A stretch of DNA of 64,000 nucleotides from Penium margaritaceum. Taxonomy: Eukaryota > Streptophyta > Zygnematophyceae > Desmidiales > Peniaceae. The DNA is taken from the NCBI GenBank assembly GCA_023375785.1, contig SZWC01004799.1, positions 22,730-86,729 on the forward strand, given 5' to 3'. Below are positions 40,601-51,096 of this stretch, in pieces (the stretch's first letter is position 1; each line of letters begins with the position of its first letter). The translations under genes were made by a program, and so were the position numbers. Under the pieces are notes generated by a model that searched no databases, was not told where the DNA came from, and saw only the letters and a program-made list of their open reading frames with translations.

Positions 40601-42349
40601 CCCGTCCTATGGCTTTCAGGCGACACATCACTCCGTCCCTCGGAGCCGATAGCCCCGGTCACATCCTCTAGCCCCTCCGGGCGAGCAGTCTCAGTCGCGC
40701 CCGCTAGCCCTACCAGGCCAGCAGCCCAAGTCGGGTCCGCTAGTCCCTCCGGGCCGTTAGTCCCAGTCGCGTCCGCTGGTCCCTCTGGGCCGGTAGCCCC
40801 ACTCGCGTCCGCTGGCCCCTCCGGGCCGGCAGCTCCATTCGCATCCACTAGCCCCTCTGGGCCGACAGCCCTAGCCACGTGTGCTGGCCCCTCATGGTTG
40901 ACAGCCCCAGTGCCATCCGCTTGCCCCTCCGAACCAGTCGCCCCCGTGGCGCCCACTGGCCCCTCCAAGTCGGCAGGCCCGGTCGCGCCCGCTGGCCCCC
41001 CCGAGCCAGCAGCCCCGGTCGCATCCGCTGGCTCCTCCGGGCCACCAGCCCCGTCCGCCTCTGTTGGACCGTCCGACTCAGTACCATCTCTTGCCCAATC
41101 TTGCTACGCACATGGCCCATGTGATAGCCTCCGACCCATGCCATCAGTGAGCCCACAGACTGTCGCACCGCGCCCCGTGGCGACTGGACCCCCTGTGGCT
41201 CCACGTGTCTCCTCCACACCCACGGTCGTGAGTGGGGATCCTCGCACCAATGTCATCGGCCTCACCACTTCGGTCATCATTAAAGACCTTCACCCGGGTT
41301 CTGTAGCGGGCTACGTCATGCTTCATCACAAACATCGGCATGTTGTCGTGGCTCTACTCGCACGCATCCCACTTGGAGCTCAAGATGCACACGCTCTCTC
41401 AGTCCGCTCCACAGCACGTCCGCAAGACCTAGCCACCCTACACGAGGCTCGAACCCCTCCTGAGAATGCACACTGGGACGTTGCCTATGCCAATGAGCTC
41501 GCTGCTATCCAGCAGCACCACGTGTACGACCTCGTCGACCTTCCTCCAGGTCGGGAGGTTGTCGATGCCAAGTGGGTCTTTTGGCGCAAGTGGAAGCCTG
41601 ACGGGTCCTTGGACAAGTACAAGGCCCGCCTTACAGCCAAGGGGTTTGCCCAGATCCCTGGAGTCGATTGCGACCAGATATTTGCCCCAGTCGGCGAATT
41701 GTCCACTAGCCAGGCGCTCTTCAGCCAAGTTGCCCAGCATGGGTGGGAGCTGCATCAGATGGACATGAGCGACGCTATTCTTCATGGCTCACTAGAGGGT
41801 GAGGAGCTCTACATGGTACAGCCCCAAGGCTTCGACAACGGCACTGGGAGGGTTTGGCGGTTGTGGAAGGCCCACTTTGGCCTAAAACATTCGCCCTGGT
41901 GCTGGAATCATGAGATCAGTAGCACGCTCCTATGTTGCGGCCTCCAGCGTAGCACCGCTGACCCCGTACCGTTCGTCAGTCCGCGGGGCCAGACCTTTGC
42001 CACTGTCCTGGTCTACGTCAACGATCTCCTCATCGCGTTGCCATGCACAGCTGCCATCCAGCATGTCAAGGACTTGCTTCACATCGCCTACCAAATGAAG
42101 GATCTCGCATCTGCCCGAGTCTGCCTAGGCATGGAGCTCAACCATGATCGCTCTCAGGGCATCCTCCACGTCCACCAAGCTATCTATGTGCAGACATTGT
42201 CCTCTCGCTTCGCCGAGGACCTGCCACTTCTGCCAAGTGCATCTTCACCCATGTCACGTGATGGCCAGGTGAAGCTGAAAAGTGCTGACCCATCTGTTGT
42301 GGGGAAGCCAGTCGATGTGACCACGTATCTGGTTTCATCGAGTCACTAA
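40361..42349 (+). CDS. Element F integrase C-term, linker repeats and reverse transcriptase
   Basis: A 662-codon open frame. Residues 1-65 are the integrase C-terminal part. Residues about 95-245 are 12-residue repeats (P-S-G-P-x-A-P-x-A-S-A-G). RT follows from about residue 365: NELAAIQQHHVYDLVDLPPGREVVDAKWVFWRKWKPDGSLDKYKARL, CDQIFAPVG, MDMSDAILHGSLEGEELYMVQPQGF and YQMKDLASARVCLGMELNHD. The catalytic box reads YVND (42014-42025) in place of YVDD. It copies element RNA in intact relatives; the Asp-to-Asn change probably disables it here. The frame ends in the connection region. Confidence 0.85.
   Translation: MAIVWLPVPQHGGKLTPHKLPCTFLGVSFQSKALRFWDPSQHYIVKSRDALFIEDLFSHDLIRSSSSVSLPSHGGVVSLSPVLWLSGDTSLRPSEPIAPVTSSSPSGRAVSVAPASPTRPAAQVGSASPSGPLVPVASAGPSGPVAPLASAGPSGPAAPFASTSPSGPTALATCAGPSWLTAPVPSACPSEPVAPVAPTGPSKSAGPVAPAGPPEPAAPVASAGSSGPPAPSASVGPSDSVPSLAQSCYAHGPCDSLRPMPSVSPQTVAPRPVATGPPVAPRVSSTPTVVSGDPRTNVIGLTTSVIIKDLHPGSVAGYVMLHHKHRHVVVALLARIPLGAQDAHALSVRSTARPQDLATLHEARTPPENAHWDVAYANELAAIQQHHVYDLVDLPPGREVVDAKWVFWRKWKPDGSLDKYKARLTAKGFAQIPGVDCDQIFAPVGELSTSQALFSQVAQHGWELHQMDMSDAILHGSLEGEELYMVQPQGFDNGTGRVWRLWKAHFGLKHSPWCWNHEISSTLLCCGLQRSTADPVPFVSPRGQTFATVLVYVNDLLIALPCTAAIQHVKDLLHIAYQMKDLASARVCLGMELNHDRSQGILHVHQAIYVQTLSSRFAEDLPLLPSASSPMSRDGQVKLKSADPSVVGKPVDVTTYLVSSSH
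40637..41083 (+). repeat. 36-bp tandem repeats (12-aa) in the F linker
   Basis: About 12 copies of a 36-bp unit coding P-S-G-P-V-A-P-L-A-S-A-G and variants, in frame with the RT. Homologous arrays occur in G and, as 72-bp units, in B. Confidence 0.9.
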
Positions 42350-42685
42350 TGTTCTTGGCGACGACGGTGCGCCCACACATCGCGTTCCCCGTCAACCTCC
42401 TGGCCCAGTTTTATCAGGAGCCGCGTCACCTCCACTTCGAGGCCGCGATTCGAGTACTGCGCTATGTCAGCTCAACTCCTCACCGAGGTCTCATGTTCCA
42501 CCGCCAGCGGTCCATTGTTGTCGTAGGCTACACCGACAGGGACTAGGCCCGCAGTCCAGACGGTAAGAGTCGCACAGGCTGGATCTTTCTGATCGGCGGC
42601 ACAGCTGTGTCCAAGCGTAGATGGCAAGCAAGGGTGCATGGCACGCAGTACTGCTGAGGCTGAGTATGTGGTCGTTGGCTCATGC
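42349..42685 (+). pseudogene. Element F RNase H, truncated
   Basis: MFLATTVRPHIAFPVNLLAQFYQEPRHLHFEAAIRVLRY is the connection region, in a frame shifted against the RT. RNase H starts VGYTDRD, with a TAG at 42544, then SPDGKSRTGWIFLIGGTAVS and, in another frame, a remnant of the AE-AEYV motif (GCTGAGGCTGAGTATGTGGT). The domain is cut at 42685 by the E-family LTR. Confidence 0.8.
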
Positions 42686-43343
42686 TGTTAGGGCATGCAA
42701 GCCCATGCGAAAATGAACATGAGCTCTGTGTGTGAGTACGATGCAAGACGGCAAGAATTTAGCTAAGAATGGAACGGTGATTATAAAAGAACAAGGAGAG
42801 AGTACAAATGAGCCCCTAGCGGGCTAATGTAGGGAAACCGGCAGCTACTCGCACCAGGCCCCGTCACCCCCGCTGAATCCAAACAAGTCAGCAGGGATAA
42901 CACACTCTGTACACCACGATAACGATCAACGGTGGTCTCCTCAAAGCACCGGAAAAGCTCTCCGAGTGTCCGGGTCTCGACCATCGAGAAAATACGAGCA
43001 GTGTTGGAAAATCTCCGAATCAACGTCCGAACACCACACACGGCTTTCCGAACATTGGAAGCGCTAGTACAGCCACCAGGTCTCCTCGTCGCACCGGTAC
43101 AGTCCATCGGGTGTGCGGGTCTAAACCCACCAAGAAAACTCTCTTAGCTCTGAAGAAGCAAACAAGGTTGCCGGAAAGCATGGACCGCGTCTCGCCCGCG
43201 CTGTCGTAGGCATTGGAGAAGTCACGGGACACTCCGGAGGCTCGTCGCGTCGTCACGCCGTCCTCTACCATAAACCACCAACCTGGGTATACGAATAATG
43301 CATCAGCGTCAGTTGTGACGGGCAGATACCACACAAACCATCA
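42686..43343 (-). repeat. Lone family E LTR
   Basis: Aligns with 30016-30670. In minus sense it starts TGATGGTTTGTGTGG and ends GCATGCCCTAACA. Flanking bases (CATGC left, GTGTG right) do not match as a target duplication, and no polypurine tract or primer site adjoins it. It also marks the point where F ends. Confidence 0.8.
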
Positions 43344-43572
43344 GTGTGTATCTGCAGCACTGAAGCATCTCCTATTCTACGGTGGAACCGTTGGCACTAC
43401 ACCTCCATAATCAATCATCTACATCAGTGTGGTGAGTGTGCAAAAATGCCAGATGTCACAACGTTTCTGTGACACATAACCCATGAGTAGTTTCTACAAC
43501 CTCAAGGATTTTCTCTGTGGAATGGCTTTGAGCCCTAATGTCCATGTTTTGCAACGTACATCCACCAAAAGC
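43344..43572. other. Short unassigned stretch between E LTR and G
   Basis: About 230 bp, relatively AT-rich, without recognisable coding or repeat similarity. Confidence 0.4.
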
Positions 43573-44421
43573 TGGAAATCCTAGGCAGCAGGTTAGGCTA
43601 GCAGTGTTGTTGATGAAGCGTGCAGGTTTGCACGCTCGTTGCTTAAATCTGCTACCCCCTCAGTCTGCTGCTCTAGAGTGTAAGTCTGGAAGCTCTCGGT
43701 TTGTTACTCAGAAACGGGCGCGCCAGTGTTGGCGCCAGAAAGCAACTGAAAACTGAAAGTGACTAATTAGGAATGAAGAATGAGCAACAATGGGAGACCC
43801 CTCCAAGTTCTAGCTCCCCCCACTAGTGTAGAACTTGTTACTCAACTAACCAGCCAATCAGAAAATAGTCCTAGACCTATTTTCTGGCAGGCAGGGTTTT
43901 CTCAGTGAGCCCTACGAGACGCCCGACAGCCCAAAACCCGGGCGTCATCCGTTGTGCCTGAAAACTGGACCATACCAAAATACCAACGTTGCAAACTCAG
44001 TCGTGCGGTCACAATCAGCCAGAAAAAAAGCATCAAAGAGTCATAGCTTCCCGAACCCAGGCAGTGCCTACAACAGTCAATGATGCCAAACATGGCCACA
44101 CAGCAGGAGAGATTGACCCTAGGCACAACATGATGCTACAGACGCAATGCCACGACCACAAACAGCGTTGGGCGCATGCAGACAACATCTGCAATGGCAA
44201 TGACCGATGGCAGCCCGACCGCCGAGGAGGCCTGCCAATGCAGCTGAGTGCATCGCCGGATGGAGGACGCTCTAACGAATAGTGAGTGGGCCTCAGCGCG
44301 CGTCGGCTCCACTGAGCAACACTCCACCAGCGTTGAGTCTCGCCGTCAGTCATCTCCATGCCGATGTAAACAATCCGGGAGAACACAACATAGTACAATG
44401 AAAGATGCACAAAAACCAACA
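43573..44421 (-). repeat. Element G 3' LTR
   Basis: In minus sense it starts TGTTGGTTTTTGTGC right after a polypurine tract and ends CCTAGGATTTCCA. It aligns with 54253-55105 and, inverted, with the F LTR. Confidence 0.9.
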
Positions 44422-44436
44422 CTCCTCCATGACTCA
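44422..44436 (-). promoter_or_regulatory. Element G polypurine tract
   Basis: In minus sense GAGTCATGGAGGAG precedes the 3' LTR. Confidence 0.7.
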
Positions 44437-44549
44437 TAGGCATAGTGCACATGTTCGGGCAGAGACACACTCAACTACCAGACTCCCCCAGGCCACTCAG
44501 AGATGCAAGCAGGGAAAAAGAGAGCCACTCACAGACGCATGCCAACCGA

Positions 44550-45180
44550 ACTCACAGACTTCTTAAACGAGTCGTCCTTCAATGCCTTGGTCAAGAAGTC
44601 AGCCAACTGCTACGCTGCCTCAACCCACATGATGTTGATGCTGCCGTCATGAAACAATGAACGCACATAGTGATACTCAATGTTGATGTGCTTTGTGCGT
44701 GTGTGATGCATGCCATCATTGTCGGCAATGGCCATGGCACTCTTATTGTCACAATGCAACGTGATGGATGCAACAGACTGACACAACTTGGACAACAGAC
44801 GACGCAACCACACATTCTTACATGCGCCTGAGCCAAGAGCAACGTACTCCGCCTCAGCAGTGCTGTGTGCAATGCACCCTTGCTTGCCACTGTGCCAAGA
44901 CACACCTGTGCCGCCAATCACAAAGATCCAGCCAGTGCGACTCTTACCGTCCGGGCTGCTGGCCCGGTCACTATCGGTGTAGCCCACCGCGACAGCAAAC
45001 GGCTGATGGCCAAACATGAGACCTCGCCGAGGAGTTGAGACAACATAGCGGAGTACTTGGATCGCGGCCTCCTAGTGGAGGTGACGGGACTCCTGAGAAA
45101 ACTGGGCCAGGAGGTTGACGGCGAATGCGATGTCTGGGCGCGTTGTCGTCGCCAAGAACATCAGTGACCGGATGACTCGC
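44550..45180 (-). pseudogene. Element G RNase H
   Basis: The 135-codon minus frame at 44610-45017 carries VAVGYTDSDRASSPDGKSRTGWIFVIGGTGVSW, HSTAEAEYVALGSGACKNVW, LHCDNKSAMAIADNDGMHHTRTKHINIEYHYVRSLFHDGS; D, E and D of the metal site are intact. A stop after WVEAA precedes QLADFLTKALKDDSFKKS, which holds the last Asp. The connection region upstream (45060-45180) is frame-shifted relative to RT. This is the best RNase H of the B/F/G family in the window. Confidence 0.85.
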
Positions 45181-45190
45181 AGGTACGTGG

Positions 45191-46045
45191 TCATGTCAAC
45201 TGGCTTCCCACAACAGTTGGGTCAAGACTCTTCAGCTTCACCTGGCCATCGGGTGACATGGGTGAGGATGCGCTCGACACGAGTTCCAAGTCCTCCACAA
45301 AGCGGGTGGACAAAGTATGCACATAGGCGGCCTGGTGGATGTGCAGGACGCCCTGAAAGTGATCATGCTCGAGCTCCATGCCCAGGAAGACTCCGGCAGA
45401 ACCGAGATCCTTCATCTGGTAGGCGGCGTGTAGCAAGTCCTTGACACGTTGGATGGCAGCCATGTCTGGCGACGCAATGAGGAGATCGTCGACGTAAACT
45501 CGGACAGCAGTCAGAGTCAAGCCTCGCAGACTAACGAACAGTGCAGGATCAGCGCTGTTGCGCTGGAGCTCGCGACGAAGGAGCATGCTGCTGATCTCCT
45601 TGTTCCAGCACCAAGGCGACTGCTTCAGGCCATATAGGGCCTTATGCAAGCGCAAGACTCTCCCAGTGCCATCGTCGAAGCATGGGGGCTGCACCATGTA
45701 GAGCTCCTCATCCTCCAGTGAACCATGGAGAAAAGCGTTGCTCACATCCATCTAATGCACCTCCCCCACATGCTGGGCAACCAGGCTGAAGAGCGCCCGG
45801 CTAGTGGAGAATCGGCCAACTGGGGCAAAGATCTGGTCGTAGTCAACCCTAAGAATCTGAGCAAAACCCTTGGCTATGAAGCGGGCCTTGTACTTGTCCA
45901 AGGACCCTTCGCACTTCCACTTGCGCCGAAAGACCCATTTGGCGTCGATGGCCTTCCAACCTGGAGGAAGGTCGACGAGGTCGTACACGTGGTGCTGTTG
46001 GATAGCAGCGAGCTCATCAGCCCAGGAGAGGCTCATGCCTTGCAT
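45191..46045 (-). pseudogene. Element G reverse transcriptase, YVDD intact
   Basis: Two minus frames in the same register cover RT: 46045-45752 (DELAAIQQHHVYDLVDLPPGWKAIDAKWVFRRKWK, VDYDQIFAPVGRFSTSRALFSLVAQ) and 45751-45191 (MDVSNAFLHGSLEDEELYMVQPPCF, HKALYGLKQSPWCWNKE, YQMKDLGSAGVFLGMELEHD). A stop (TAG) lies between GEVH and MDVSNAF. The catalytic box is YVDD (45484-45495). The RT is therefore nearly whole, but the surrounding element lacks a functional integrase. Confidence 0.9.
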
Positions 46046-46083
46046 AGGATTGATGGGTCCTCCAGACGTGCTGTGGAGCGGAC

Positions 46084-46990
46084 TCAGAGAGCGTGTGCAT
46101 CTCGAGCCACAGGTGAGGTGCGCGCGAGTGCAGCCACGACAGCGTGCCGATGCACGTGATGAGGCATGGCGTAGCCTAGTGTGGAGCCCAGGTGAAGGTC
46201 TGCAATGATGGCTGAGGTGGTCAAGCCGAGGGTCTTGGTGCCAGGGTCCCCACTCACGACCGTGGGAGTGGAGGAGACACTTGGAGCCACAAGGGGTCGA
46301 GGCGCCACGGAGCGCGGTGCGACGGTTTGCGTGCTCATCAACGGCCTAGGTCGAAGGCTACCGCTTGGGCCACGTGTGTAGCGTGACAAGGCAGGCAATG
46401 GCACCAAATCCGATGGGAAAATCGAGGCGGACCGGGCTGCAGGTCCGGAGGGACCAGCGGATGCAATCGGGGCTACTGGCTCGGAGAAGCCAGCAGACGC
46501 GACTGGAGATGATGGCCCGGAGGGGCAAGTGGACATGACTATGGCTGCTAGTCCGGAGGGACCAGCTGACGCAAGTGGGGCTGCCAGCCCGGAGGGGCCA
46601 GTAGACGCGACTCGAGCTGCTGGCCCGGAGGGGCCTGTCAGTGCGACTGGGGCTGCCGACTCAGGGGGGGCAGTGGACACGACTGGGGCTGGAGGCCCGG
46701 AGGGACCAGTAGACGCCACTTGGGCTGCCAATCCGGCAAAACCAGCGCATGCGACTAGGGCTACCTGCCCGGAGGGACCAACGGACGCAACTAGGGCTGC
46801 CGGTCCGAAAGGACCAGCGGACGCAACTGGGGCTGCCGGCCCGGAGGGGCCAGTGGACGAAACTAGATCTGCTGGCCCGGAGAAACAAGTGGTCGCGACT
46901 AAGGCTGCCAGCTCATAGGGGCCAGTGGACGCAACTGGGGCTGCCGGCCCAGAGGGATTGAACGATGTGTCACTTGGAAGCGGTAGGATG
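46084..46990 (-). pseudogene. Element G linker with 12-aa repeats
   Basis: The minus frame consists of about 15 units of P-S-G-P-A-A-x-V-A-S-T/A-G between roughly 46420 and 46960, followed by a conserved segment (TPTVVSGDPGTKTLGLTTSAII; STLGYAMPHHVHRHAVVAAL) that also precedes RT in F and B. The repeats form a Pro/Ala/Ser-rich, probably unstructured hinge between integrase and RT. A stop near the 3' end of the frame separates it from RT. Confidence 0.8.
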
Positions 46991-48000
46991 GGGGGACGGA
47001 CTCACCACTCCCCCAGGCGATGGGATAGACACGGGCAAGGCAGAGCGAATGAGATCGCGAGAATACAAGTCCTCGAAGAAGAGGACATCGCGGGACTCAA
47101 CGATGCAGTGTCGGGAGGGATCCCGGAAGTGTCAGGCCTTGGACTAATAAGAGACACCAAGGAAGGTGCAAGGAAGTTCGCGATGAGCGAGCTTGCCGCC
47201 CTGTTGCGGGGCAGGTAGCCACACAATGGCCACGCAGCCCCAGATGCGAGCCGGGTGGAGGTCAGTGCACTGAACGCACGAATGCTGGTACGGCGTGGAC
47301 TGGTCGGGAAGGGGACCGTGGGGAATCCGGTTCAAAACCCAGGTCATGTAGGCCATGGCTTCAAAATAGAAGCCATCTGAGAGACCGGACTCAGCCCACA
47401 TGGTGCGGACGACGTCAGCCATGGTACGGTTCCACCGTTTGGAAACGTTGTTCTTGGCGGGCGTGTAGGGCGCATATGTCTCATGGTGGATCCCACAGGA
47501 AGCGAGAAAGGTCATGGCCTCACCCATGTACTCACCATCGCAATCGGAGCAAAAGCACCAAAGAGAGCGGCCACACTCGCGCTCCGCAAAGACAAGCCAG
47601 TCCTAGACGGCTCGGGCGACATCGCTCTTCTGCCGAAGCCAGAAGACCCAGCGGTAGAGAGAATAGTCGTCAGTGAGGATGAAGACATAGCGGCCATGCT
47701 TGCCGAAGGACTCAGTGAGTGGACAAGGTCGAGAGGGGCGGATGCACGGGAGGAAGACAAAGGGTACGTGGACCGGTGCATCTTCCCTTGAGCGTAGTCA
47801 ATACACTTAGTGGGGCACGGGAGAGGGAAAGTCTCGGGGTCAAGGCCCTTGGCCGACTGGGTGCGGAGCATGCTGTCTACGACAACAGAGTGGACGTGGC
47901 AAAGGAGGCGGTGCAAGAGGCAGGTATTCTGAGGAGAAAGTGTACTAGTGACAAACACATGGCCTCTGGCGGCCGACAGGGAGGAGAAAAAAGAGAGGAG
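46990..48000 (-). pseudogene. Element G integrase, two catalytic residues lost
   Basis: The zinc region (TCLLHRLLCHVHSVV; DYAQGKMHRSTYP) is followed by LDLVHS, but the D-V-M-G-P stretch with the first catalytic Asp is deleted and the frame shifts at about 47725. In the next frame CSDCDGEYMGEAM keeps the second Asp, but AKNNVSKRWNRTM (about 47430) has Lys where the catalytic Glu of NGVSERW should be. The C-terminal part (YFEAMAYMTWVLNRIPHGPLPDQSTPYQH) is well kept. The enzyme must be inactive. The inverted copy at 50140-51050 shows the same two losses. Confidence 0.85.
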
Positions 48001-48660
48001 GAGGGGCGAGGTACATGCCACAGGTTGCCACGGGCGGTGGCGTACAGTACGACAAGACCAGACAAACGTAGCGACACAGTGCCAATACCACGCGAGTGCA
48101 CAACGTTCATTCTCATGTGGTCGAGGGCAGTGACGGGCAGGAGACCAAGCTCGAGACCAAAGACGAAGAGGACATCGATCAAAAAGACGTCACCGGAAGG
48201 ACCACGGAAGCAAACGACGTCAACACCACGGACAGGCAACACCTGTCCGGAGCCCGTCCGAACACCGGAGACATTGCTTACAGGACCGAGCATACAAAAG
48301 GCCTCACGAGAGACTATCATGTGATGCGTGGCCCCAGAGTCGATGATCCAGGTCTCAGCAGGGCCCTGGACCGGGGTCGCCAGATCACAAACAGTCACAT
48401 GGCAGCAAGCAACGGACGCGGACGCGATGGAAGGAGGCGCAAACCGAGACTGCCAATTGTTAAGCCACGCAACGCTGTCACAAAGAGGGGTAGAGGCCAT
48501 GGAAGACAACGAGATGGACAAGGAAACGGAACACAACCGCAGCTCAGTTTCAATCATGCAGGGCTTGGCAGGGCAGCAGGATGTTATGCAACTCGCACTT
48601 CCCTGGGGAGGAGGGCGAGGCAGGCCGAGCTGGAGCGTGATGAACTGCTCTAGCTAACGC
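48001..48660 (-). pseudogene. Element G protease, active site intact
   Basis: The 226-codon minus frame (48557-47877) reads ETWIIDSGATHHMIVSREAF at about 48310-48355 and then VSNVSGVRTGSGQVLPVRGVDVVCFRGPSGDVFLIDVLFVFGLELGLLPVTALD. The catalytic D-S-G is present. Upstream frames carry the linker PCMIETELRLCS common to B and F. The frame overlaps the start of integrase in a different register, so it is not joined to it. Confidence 0.8.
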
Positions 48661-50117
48661 TCATGGGAGGACGGCCCGGGAGTGTAGACAAAGTGCGGAG
48701 TGACTACGCCGAAACCAGGGTAAGAGGAGGGCTGTGCCGGCAAAGGAAATGGAGGCGCCGACGGCTGCGGATGGTGCAGCTACGACGCAAGTGTCAATTG
48801 GACAGGCCAAGTGACCAGAGTGGTGGAGCTACTGGACGAGGCCAAGGCGTCAGACCCGGTGACCGCTACGGTGGCAGAAGCAAAATGGTGCTCCTGCTGG
48901 CGACGCATGGTGGCGATGACGCGCACCTTGTCGGTCGGGAGAGGGCACGTGTACCAGCCGTGCCCGGGCTGGCCACAGTTGTGGCAGACCGAGCCTCCAC
49001 CACTGGACCCGGTCGACGGCTGCTGCTGCTGCTGACCCTTGCCTTTCTTGTTCCAACACTTCTCTTCCCCGACAATGATGAGGTAGCTACAGTGGGATAA
49101 GCGACGGCCATGGAGGCGACGGCAGGGGAGGCGAGAGCCTCCGTACGTAGGAGTCGAGACTGAAGACGAGCTTTCTCAATCCGGAGGAAGAGCTCGTAGG
49201 CCCACGGCATGAGGGTGTCCAGGGCCGCCATGGTGGAGAAGACGTTGTGAGAGTAGTGCACGAAGACTTCCGCGTACGCGTCGCTGGCACCACGCTTGAT
49301 GGTGAGGAGCGCGGCCAGAGGGGGTGGGGCAGACTTGCCGAGGCGACAAAGGATGTCCTCCGCCCGCTTCCACTAGGAGGTGGACGTCTCGGTCTCCCCC
49401 ATGTGCAGGGAGTAGAACTCCCGCAGCAGGCGGCTGATCTCAGCCTCGCTAGAAAAGTGATGGGGACAAGTGAGGAAGTGCCACACGGCTGCATGGTTTG
49501 GGGTGGGGCCAGTAGTGAAGTCGCGGAGGAAGGGCTCAAGGGCGAGGCAGGATGCCGGAGGGGCGACAGGGACTAGACTATGTACGGCACGACCAGCATC
49601 ATACAACTGGTCGGCCAGGGTGGGGTCATACGAGAGGGTGTAGAATGCCCACAGGCCCTCACCCTGCGCCCAGATCTGGAAGTTGAGCTCCCAGCTCCGG
49701 AACTGCTCGCCGGCCAAAAGCGGCGGCGACGGCGGCGTCTCAAAGTCCTACCAGCGGCCGGCGCCAAGAGTGGGGCCAAGGAGGAAGGTCACTATTTGCC
49801 GCTGGTGCTGAGTCTGTTGCTATGCCAGGTGGTGCGTGGCAGCAGACACAGCTCGGCTGGCGTGCCATGGAGGGATGATTGATGGCGGCGCACAGGTGGT
49901 AGTCTGGGAGGCTAATGGCTACAGAGCTGCAAGCTGCTGTGTCAAGGCGGCGAGCTGTTGCTGAAGAGCAGCAAGGGGGTCAGGGTTGCCACCAATGACG
50001 CAAGTGGGCTGCTGCTGCTACTACTGCCCCTGCTGCTGCTGCTACTACTGCTACTGCTACTGCTGCTGCTGCTACAGTCGCTCCAAGAAAGGGGGACTAG
50101 GAGTCCCCCCAACAGAG
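48661..50117 (-). pseudogene. Element G gag copy 1 (5'-truncated)
   Basis: In minus sense it begins inside the Gag head (SPPFLERL then interrupted Gln codons at about 50100) and continues PTCVIGGNPDPLAALQQQLAAL, GEQFRSWELNFQIWAQGEGLW, DQLYDAGRAVHSLVPVAPPASCLAL, FYSLHMGETETSTS (stop), AEVFVHYSHNVFSTMAALDTLMPWAYELFLRIEKA, and after a frame change the knuckle CHNCGQPGHGWYTC near 48960. It is closely similar to gag copy 2 at 51340-52808. The ATG and first residues are missing because the segment starts at the inversion breakpoint. Confidence 0.85.
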
Positions 50118-51050
50118 CGTATTGGTGAAAAACACATGGCCGCCACAGGCCATGTGTTTGTCACCAGTACGCTTTCTCCTCAGCACACCTGCCTCTTGCA
50201 TCGCCGCCTTTGCCACGTCCACTCTGCCGTCGTAGACAGCATGCTCCGCACCCAGTCGGCCAAGGGCCTTCACCCCGAGACTTTCCCTCTCCCGTGCCCC
50301 ACTAAGTGTATTGACTGCGCTCAGGGGAAGATGCACCGGTCCACGTACCCTTTGTCTTCCTCCCGTGCATCCGCCCCTCTCGACCTTGTCCACTCACCGA
50401 GTCCGTCGGCAAGCATGGCCGCTATGTCTTCACCCTCACTAACGACTATTCTCTCTACCGCTGGGTCTTCTTCCTTCGGCAGAAGAGCGATGTCGTCCGA
50501 GGCGTCCAGGACTGGCTTGTCCTTGCGGAGCGCGAGTGTCGCCGCTCTCTTTGCCACTTTTGCTCCGATTGCGATGGTGAGTACATGGGTGAGGCCATGA
50601 CCTTTCTCGCCTCCTTTGGGATCCACCATGAGACATCTGCGCCCTACACGCCCGCCAAGAACAGTGTCTCCAAACGATGGAACCGTACCATGGCTGACGC
50701 CATCCGTACCATGTGGGCTAAGTCCGGTCTCTCAGATGGCTTCTATTTTGAAACCATGGCCTACATGACTTGGGTTTTGAACCGAATTCCCCACGGTCCC
50801 CTTCCCCACCAGTCCACGCCGTACCAGCATTGGTGCGTTCAGCGTGCTGACCTCCACCAGGCCCGCGTCTGGGGCTGTGTGGCCATTGTGTGGCTACCTG
50901 CCCCGCAACAGGGCGGCAAGCTCGCTCATCGCGGACGTCCTTGCACCTTCCTCTGTGTCTCTTGTTAGTCCAAGGCCTGGCCCTTTCGGGATCCCTCCCG
51001 GCATTGCATCGTTGAGTCTCGTGATGCCCTCTTCTCCTCGAAGAAGAGGG
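50118..51050 (+). pseudogene. Inverted integrase copy inside element G
   Basis: On the plus strand, opposite to the rest of G, it reads GHVFVTSTLSPQHTCLLHRRLCHVHSAV, CIDCAQGKMHRSTYP, LDLVHSPSPSAS, then in another frame SDCDGEYMGEAMTFLASFGIHHETSAPYTPAKNSVSKRWNRTM and NRIPHGPLPHQSTPYQHWC. It is the counterpart of 47060-47970. It shares with that copy the missing D-V-M-G-P and the Glu-to-Lys change. Its junctions at about 50130-50152 and 51065-51096 are themselves palindromic. Confidence 0.85.
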
Positions 51051-51064
51051 CCACCAGTGCGCCG

Positions 51065-51096
51065 CCATCAATCGGTGACGAAGCACCGATTGATGG
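51065..51096. repeat. Perfect hairpin at the inversion junction
   Basis: CCATCAATCGGTG at 51065-51077 and its exact reverse complement at 51084-51096, separated by a 6-base loop, mark the point where plus-oriented integrase changes to minus-oriented protease/gag sequence. Confidence 0.95.

Larger units (their letters stand above)
35822..42685 (+). mobile_element. Element F: copia retrotransposon lacking its 3' end
   Basis: It has a 5' LTR, primer site, leader with TGACRTCA arrays, gag, protease, integrase, linker repeats, RT and most of RNase H. At 42685/42686 an E-family LTR abuts the RNase H, and no RNase H tail, polypurine tract or 3' LTR follows. Confidence 0.9.
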
